Below are positions 57,985 to 64,000 of a stretch of 64,000 nucleotides of DNA, one piece after another. Origin of the DNA: Campanula takesimana (lineage: Eukaryota > Streptophyta > Magnoliopsida > Asterales > Campanulaceae); the NCBI GenBank assembly GCA_026119855.1, contig JAOWBW010001468.1:186001-250000 (forward strand). The letters are read 5' to 3'. Position numbers and translations under genes: made by a program. The notes under the pieces are model-generated. The model saw only the letters and a program-made list of their open reading frames with translations. It was not told the origin of the DNA and ran no database searches. Position 1 is the stretch's first letter. The number at the start of each line of letters is the position of its first letter.

Positions 57985-60900
57985 CTATTCTCCAAGCCCA
58001 ATTGAAGCTATGCATAGCTTCAACTTTTCAAGGTTTACCACCTTGGTCAACATGTCAGCCGGGTTCTACGATCCCAAAATCTTCTCCAGCCTTAAGATCT
58101 TCCTCTCCAAGAGATGCCTGATGTAATGAAACTTCAGCTCGATGTGCTTCGTCCTAGAATGAAACGCCGGATTCCTTGCTAGATGAATTGCATTCTGACT
58201 GTCACTATAGAGAGCATTACCACTTCGCGTCTTCCCAAGTTCACCCAAGAAGTTCTGCAACCATACCCATCTTTTTGCTTGCCTCTGTCACTGCCACATA
58301 CTCCCTCCGTCCCACCTCACTTGAGACTTATTTCCATATTGGTTCGTCCCACCTCACTTGAGACTCCCTAAAATGGAATGCTTTTACACTCACAACACCA
58401 ATCAAATCACTATTCCTACCACTCATTCTCTCTCATACTTTACCTTTTACACTCACAACATTTCTTCTCTCTCATACTTTTTCTTAGTTCTTGTGCCCAA
58501 GATAAAAGTCTCAAGTGAGGTGGGACGGAGGGAGTATTCTGCTTCCGCAGTCGACTGAGCCACGATCTTCTGCAATTTAGAAACCCAGGAGATAGCCGTA
58601 CCACCCAATGTGAAAACATAACCCGTAGTACTTCTCCTCTTATCAAGATCACTTGATGCCAGATCCGCATCAACATAACCCGCTAACACGACATCCTTGC
58701 TTGAGAAACATAGAGCCTTACCAGTAGCACCCTTTAAGTAACGCAGGATCCATTTAACCGCTTCCCATTGTTGCTTCCCTGGATTGCCCATGTACCGGCT
58801 GACTACTCCCACCGCATGTGCAATGTCCGGCCCTGTACACACCATTGCATACATTAGACTCCCCACTGCCGAAGCATATGGAGTCCTTTCCATCTTATCA
58901 CGCTCCTCCTTGCCCTTAGGTGAGTCCTTCTCGAATAGCTTGAAGTGCATACCCAATGGTGTCCCTGTTGGCTTCGCCTCTTCCATGCAAAACCTTGCCA
59001 AGACTTTCTCAACGTATTCTGCTTGTGAAAGAACCAACTTACCCGACTCCCTATCCCGGTCAATCCGCATGCCCAAGATTTTTCTGGCCTCCCCCAAATC
59101 CTCCATCTCGAACCGTTCTGACAACTGAGCCTTCAATCTGTTTACCTCTCTACTGCTAGAGCCTGCTATTAGCATGTCATCCACATATAACAGCAAGATT
59201 ATGTACCCGTTGTCCGTGTTCTTGAAGTAGCAACAATGATCCGCCTCACATCTGATAAAATCAATATCGTGCATGAATCCATCGAACTTTCTGTACCACT
59301 GCCTAGGAGCTTGTTTAAGGCCATACAAGCTCTTAGTCAATCTGCAAACCAGTTCCTCGCTACCCTTAGACAAGTAACCCTCTGGTTGTACCATGTAAAT
59401 TTCTTCCTCCAAATCCCCATGAAGAAAGGCCGTCTTTACGTCCATCTGTTCCAGCAGCAAATTATCTGCCACTACTATACCCAGAACCATTCTGATAGTG
59501 GTCATCTTCACAACAGGAGTGAATACCTCGGTGTAGTCAATGCCGTATTTCTGCTGAAACCCTTTTATAACCAACCTTGCCTTGTAACGTTTACTGCCGT
59601 TTGCTTCCTCCTTGATTCTGTAAACCCATTTGTTATGCAATGCCTTCTTCCCCTTTGGTAGTTTAATCAACTCCCAAGTTTTGTTGGCCTTCAATGAGTC
59701 CATCTCATCATCCATCGCAGCTTTCCACTTATCACAAAGTGCACTACGAACAGCCTCTGCATAACATTCTGGCTCACCACTATCTGTCAGCAACAAATAG
59801 TAATTTGAAGGAGTATACCTGTCAGGTGATCCACGTAATCTGCTGGATCTACGCAGCGGAATATCCAGTTCTGGAGTATGTGGTTCATCTTCAGTGACCC
59901 CCTGACCTTGGTCATCATGAACTGTCCTGCTCCCACCCGAGTTTGGAATATCCACCTCAACAAATTCTGGTTCCCAACTAACCCCTTCAGATGCCCCCTT
60001 TCTGTCCTTGTACAATACATGTTCATTGAATACAACATCTCGACTACGAATAACATTATGATTTTGGTCATCCCAAAACTTATACCCGAAGACATCCCCG
60101 CCATAACCAATTAACGTACATTTTACAGATTTAGCATCTAATTTAGTTCTATCAACAGAGTCTATATGAACATATGAAACGCAGCCAAATATGCGAAGAA
60201 ATGACAGATTTACCGGCTTGCCACTCCATGCTTCCTCTGGAATTTCATTCCCCAATGGTACTGATGGTCCCCGGTTGATCAAGAAAGCTGCCGTGTCAAC
60301 TGCATATGCCCAGAACGTCTTCGGAAGTCCACACTTCAACCTCATACTTCTAGCCCGCTCGTTCAATATCCTGTTCATCCTCTCTGCAACCCCATTGTAT
60401 TGTGGTGTGCCCTTTGGAGTCTTCTCCATGCGAATGCCATTCGATGCACAATATTCCTTGAACTCCCCGAGCTCATACTCCCCACCATTATCTGATCTCA
60501 AGCATTTAAGCTTAAGTCCAGTCTGGTTCTCCACCAAGGCCTTCCACTTCTTAAACACTTCGAATGCCTCATTTTTGTGTTTCAAGAAATAAACCCAGAC
60601 CTTCCTTGTCGAATCATCAATAAACGACATGTAATATGACGCACCACCCAGAGAAGTTACCGGGGCCGGCCCCCACAAATCCGTGTGGACCAAATCCAAC
60701 TTTTCTTCCCTCAAAGCCCTACCTGTCCTCGAGAAATTACTCCTCGCCTGTTTGCCAAACACACAATCTTCACAGATCCCCACGTCGACTGTCTTCAAAC
60801 CCGGTAGTCTTCCCTTTGAGCAAAGTACCTTTATCCCCTTCTCACTCATGTGACCAAATCGACAGTGCCACAAGTCCGTATCACCTTTGGCTGACGCCAC

Positions 60901-62109
60901 CGCGATACTATCCTTGGTGTTATTCGCCAAATACAATGTCCCTTCTTTATTACCCCGAGCGATCTCAGAATCCTCCTTGGTAATAACCCAGTTCCTGCAG
61001 CCAAAAGTTACCTTGTAACCTTCTTCATCCAACTGCCCAACTGATAGTAGGTTCTTTTTCAAACCCGGAATGTGTCTGACCCCGTGTAGATGTAAGACCT
61101 TCCCGTCCGATGCTCCTATTCTGACATCCCCCTTCCCCTTGATTTCTAAAGCCTCGCCATCCGCCAGATAGACCTTACCGAAATCACCGGAAGTATAATT
61201 TTCCATCTCCTTTGCATGCCCGCATGAGTGGAATGATGCCCCCGAATCCAGCACCCATGATTCTAGCGCACTACTAACACTTAGAACCAGTACATCATCA
61301 CCTTCGACTGTCACATTCACCGATTTATCCCCTCGCATGGGACAATCCTTCTTGTAGTGTCCTAACTCCTTACAATGATAGCATTGAACCGATCCTTTCG
61401 CGACCCTTGGTTTGTCTCTGATCTCCACGGCCTTGCCCTTACCACCCACTACGTTTTCCCTTGATTCAGTTCTCCCTTTATTGCTAGTACCCGGCCTTCC
61501 CCTGCTAGTAGTAGCTAAGTCCGATCCCGAAGTAGACGATGTCCCCAACTTCTTCATACGATTTTCCTCCCCCAACAAAAAGTCTTTAACATCATCATAC
61601 ATCAATTTGTTCTTACCCGCTGAAGCATTGATCGCTCTCACCGTTCCGCTCCAACTTCCTGGTAAAGACGCTAGCAACAAACACGCATGAACCTCATCAT
61701 CAAACGTAATATCTAACACAGTCAATGAGTCTATAACATCCATAAACTCATCGATGTGTTTAGCTAAGGGTCCTCCCTCTTGCATCTTGAGACTACCCAT
61801 CTTGCGTATCAAATCAACCTTGTTTGCAGCAGATGAAGTTTCAAATCTCTCAGTAAGATAATCCAAAAGCTACTTTGTGGTTTTTGCCTTCTTGGTAGTT
61901 TTCGCGATCCACTTTGACAAAGTAGATCTGACCACCCCTAGGGCTTTCCGATACATGAGATCCCAATCTTCCTGCTTTTCTCCTTCCGGCTTGACTCCCT
62001 TTAGAGGCTTATAGAGATCTTTGTTGTACAAGAGATCCTCTATTTGCATCCTCCAAAACCCGTAGTCAGACCCATCGAATTTCTCCACCGCTTGTTTATC
62101 CTTACCCAT
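57985..62109 (-). pseudogene. gag-pol: Copia-B gag-pol polyprotein, broken
   Basis: The ATG at 62109 opens MGKDKQAVEKFDGSDYGFW. TAG at 61870-61872 interrupts gag, and the frame then stays open for more than 3.3 kb. Knuckle CYHCKELGHYKKDC; protease WVLDSGASFHSC; integrase LWHCRFGHMSEKG, CEDCVFGKQ, HTDLWGPAPV, SDNGGEY and PQYNGVAERMNR; RT LYGLKQAPRQWY and YVDDMLIAGSS; RNase H GYVDADLASS and STAEAEY. There the MITE (58301-58534) interrupts; beyond it one extra G near 58265 shifts the frame, and the tail (LYSDSQNAIHLARNPAFHS) runs to TAG at 58066-58068 and a final stop at 57985. Deleting the MITE with one TA restores the original codons at the site. Not autonomous. Confidence 0.92.
58301..58534. 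mobile_element. Stowaway MITE inside Copia-B RNase H
   Basis: 234 bp, CTCCCTCCGTCCCACCTC to GAGGTGGGACGGAGGGAG, flanked by TA on both sides (58299-58300 and 58535-58536). The subrepeat CCACCTCACTTGAGAC occurs twice at the left and inverted at the right. It splits the RNase H codon at AEAEY. Its near-perfect ends indicate recent insertion. Confidence 0.95.
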
Positions 62110-62165
62110 TCTTGATTGCTGGAACAAACCCTAATCGCCCTATAACCCGGAACGATAAACCAGAG

Positions 62166-62177
62166 CTCTAGATACCA
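62166..62177 (-). other. Copia-B primer binding site
   Basis: The minus strand reads TGGTATCTAGAG two bases from the 5' LTR. It is like the initiator-Met primer site but with an extra T (TGGTATC-AGAG in the others). Confidence 0.65.
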
Positions 62178-62179
62178 GT

Positions 62180-62649
62180 TGTTGTGGAATTGACCTTCCA
62201 ACACCCAAGCAATATCCCAAGAAAATAATAGCACCACAAACAAGCACAAGAAATAAAGCAGATAAAAGACACAAGAAATTGTTTACCCAGTTCGTCAATA
62301 TGTTTAACTACGTCTGGGGGCACTACCAAGCCAGGATCTTGCACTATAATATGTTAAATCTGAGTTACAATGAGTATGGGAGCGGAACATTGCTTATATA
62401 GGTACCCTAGAATAAGACCTAAACCTAAACCTAAACATAAGAGAAATCCCGAAAAACTGCTATTCCCGAATTCAGTTCGCGGCACCCGAGCGCCCGCCTG
62501 CTTAGGTCCAGGCGCCCGCTTACATGCCTCCTCCAGAATCCGGACCTTCTGATCAAAACCGAGCGCCCGCCTGGTAGAGCTTCAGGCGCCCGCCTGGAAT
62601 CCTGGCAGATTTTCTTCTCTTTGTTTCTTTGATGATCTCTATTCTAACA
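62180..62649 (-). repeat. Copia-B 5' LTR (promoter LTR)
   Basis: 470 bp. A minus-strand CTATATAAGC box lies at 62392-62401. The four GCGCCCGC repeats lie about 85-195 bp upstream of it (62488-62597). Transcription would run leftward, antisense to the reductase copy 1. Confidence 0.9.
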
Positions 62650-62654
62650 GTTTA

Positions 62655-63102
62655 CAGCAAGATAAATGGCTAATATTCCCACCAAATGACTATTTCACCC
62701 AATGCAAAGTCCGAATTATATAAAAAAAAAAAATAGGAGTAAAATATTCTCTTAGCTTATATAAAATTAAGAAAATAGGGAAAGTAAGACGAAACAAAAT
62801 CCCTGGGGGCTGTGAGACTTTCAGTATGTTTGTTACGTCTGAATTAGACTTTTGAATGGCGCAAAATACAACACTTTTAAACCATTCAGCCCATACAAAC
62901 ATGCCTTGTTCAAATATGACGGGCAGGTAGTTGAATTAACACCATTTCCTACTTGAAACATGACATTCATCCAGATTTTGACACTATTTGAAACATTACA
63001 ACCATCAAGAGTTTTGAACGTGCGGATAAAACAATAATACAAACTACGTGCCGATAAAACAATTGTACAAACTATGGCACCGAGTGGAGGGTGTGGATAC
63101 AT
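62655..63102. other. Intergenic DNA between convergent reductase copies
   Basis: AT-rich DNA, no gene seen. It holds the 3' flanks of both reductase copies. The 89-codon reading across 62833-63102 has no family features. Confidence 0.5.
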
Positions 63103-63576
63103 TTAGTAGATATATGGAACTAGGGCCTTGACATTTTTAGGGAAATTCTCAAATTTGGTCAGGTACCATTTCTTAGTGGCGTAACTCCTCGCTGCCAAGT
63201 ACATAGCCACACCTATTGCGGTGGACAGTGATAACAATGTCTGACCGATTAAAGCAAATCCCCCAAACACGAGGATTTCAAAAAGATAGTGTGGGCATAT
63301 GACCAGATCAAAGAGACCCCCTTTGGGAATTTTATAGCTTTGATCATCGTTTTTACTCCTGAGTTTTGAAAGAAGAATATGGTGATACAAATTACCAAAA
63401 AGCCCCACTACGACAAGGAAAACACCAGGGTACTTGAGATCTATCAATGGCTCTAGCAAACCCAAGGTCAAGTATTGGATGTAGATCATGCTTGCAGCAC
63501 CAAAGCAGTAGAACACGGAGATAAGAAGTGCAGAGTTTAGAATCATGTTACCACTGTATTTGTGTACAAATACAAC
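63103..63576 (-). CDS. Steroid 5-alpha-reductase family gene, copy 2, last exon
   Basis: Partial gene: the final exon, 474 bp (157 codons plus stop at 63103-63105), entered from an acceptor CTGCAG at 63577-63582 in phase 0. It starts VVFVHKYSGNMILNSALLIS and carries the conserved IPKGGLFDLVICPHYLFEIL, AARSYATKKWY and a short C-terminal tail ending PYIY. Hydrophobic segments suggest a multi-span endoplasmic reticulum membrane protein with an NADPH-binding C-terminal domain, as in the family. Unlike copy 1 its frame is unbroken. Exon 1 lies beyond the right edge. The arrangement with copy 1 is tail-to-tail. Confidence 0.85.
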   Translation of the reverse strand, partial: VVFVHKYSGNMILNSALLISVFYCFGAASMIYIQYLTLGLLEPLIDLKYPGVFLVVVGLFGNLYHHILLSKLRSKNDDQSYKIPKGGLFDLVICPHYLFEILVFGGFALIGQTLLSLSTAIGVAMYLAARSYATKKWYLTKFENFPKNVKALVPYIY

Positions 63577-64000
63577 CTGCAGCATAAGGCGAAGAAACAC
63601 TTTATTAGCTTTGCAAATGAGTCATTTCTCACGAGTTGTATGAGAAAAACACAGTAATAGAAAGGATAAACATTTCCAAATTTTATATTTATTTTACTGA
63701 AAATAAAAAGAAATTTCATTTCATAATATGAAAGAAATTATACCAAAATAATCTGATACAAAACTGAGCCCACAAACACTCCCAAAGCTAGCTAACACAC
63801 GCTAATACCTATACACCTTGAGATCAATTATAGTGGAATCTCAATAGAATGGCTACTGCGGATGGAATTGAAACAAACTTCCAGGGCTAACCCAATATTA
63901 ATACAATTATTCATTTCCACCCAAATCCGTAATCTTTCATGATAACAAATTCATCCTCATTCCTTACTCTTTAATGTTCGTTTACCCAAAACCATTAATC
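63577..64000 (-). other. Intron of reductase copy 2 (partial)
   Basis: AT-rich DNA upstream of the acceptor. No exon 1 was recognised up to the window edge, so the intron extends further, assuming the copy 1 gene structure. Confidence 0.55.

Larger units (their letters stand above)
57437..62649 (-). mobile_element. Copia-B, TNT1/Tork-like element in the gene's 3' flank
   Basis: LTRs 57437-57875 (439 bp) and 62180-62649 (470 bp), flanked by GTTTA on both sides (57432-57436 and 62650-62654). It is inserted 36 bases after the stop of the reductase copy, probably in its 3' untranslated region, in the opposite sense. The two LTRs differ by a 25-bp and a 6-bp repeat-unit indel plus a few substitutions. 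The gag start (KFDGSDYGFWRMQIEDLL) is typical of TNT1-like Tork elements. A Stowaway MITE sits in RNase H. Confidence 0.94.

Noticed and set aside
58784..60983. Several plus-strand ORFs over Copia-B
   Set aside because: Antisense shadows of a strong RT/integrase frame; no family features.

Overview
This 64 kb window is plant nuclear DNA, almost certainly from a eudicot. The evidence is Ty1/copia and Ty3/gypsy LTR retrotransposons primed by initiator-Met tRNA, Stowaway MITEs with CTCCCTCC ends and TA target duplications, hAT-type MITEs with 8-bp duplications, GT-AG introns, and a two-exon steroid 5-alpha-reductase family gene. I saw no rRNA or tRNA gene and no CRISPR array. The species cannot be fixed from sequence alone.

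Layout. 1-2843: unclassified non-coding DNA with a coding-like scrap and a Stowaway-like MITE hosting an LTR fragment. 2844-20566: a three-level nest. A hAT-type non-autonomous element is split by a Gypsy-type element (3137-20348, large LTRs, no readable genes). The Gypsy left LTR is split by Copia-A (5563-14082, minus), and its interior carries a second hAT MITE (16512-16865). 20567-21923: end of another Gypsy-type LTR. 21924-52205: a decayed Copia-A-related relic (plus) split by Sire-m (22503-50978, minus), a Sirevirus-type element. Sire-m in turn carries two solo LTRs (24824-26526 and 47847-49220) and a complete second Sirevirus, Sire-p (34160-47084, plus), inserted in its gag. 52206-55460: low-copy DNA with a histone H2A-like pseudogene fragment, LTR scraps and an inverted-repeat MITE. 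55461-64000: two tail-to-tail copies of a steroid 5-alpha-reductase family gene. A TNT1/Tork-like element, Copia-B (57437-62649, minus), sits 36 bp after the stop of the first copy and carries a Stowaway MITE inside its RNase H. Nine insertions have matching or near-matching 5-, 8- or 2-bp target duplications, so their order is well supported.

How the parts work. The elements encode gag (capsid and nucleocapsid), protease, integrase, reverse transcriptase and RNase H. The two Sirevirus copies also carry a third, env-like ORF. Every element has at least one break, so none looks autonomous, although Copia-A is only two nonsense codons and one altered zinc knuckle from intact. The only cellular genes seen are the reductase pair and the H2A fragment.

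The most interesting observations are: (1) the env-like ORF of Sire-p has a 975-bp intron that is precisely absent from Sire-m; (2) several unrelated LTR families each carry their own GC-rich dyad repeats (arms of 4-8 bp, usually a 2-bp centre), in one case with compensatory arm changes; (3) the opposed Sireviruses form a giant inverted repeat; (4) the first reductase copy has a 1-base frameshift. I found no convincing new defence, metabolic or signalling system.
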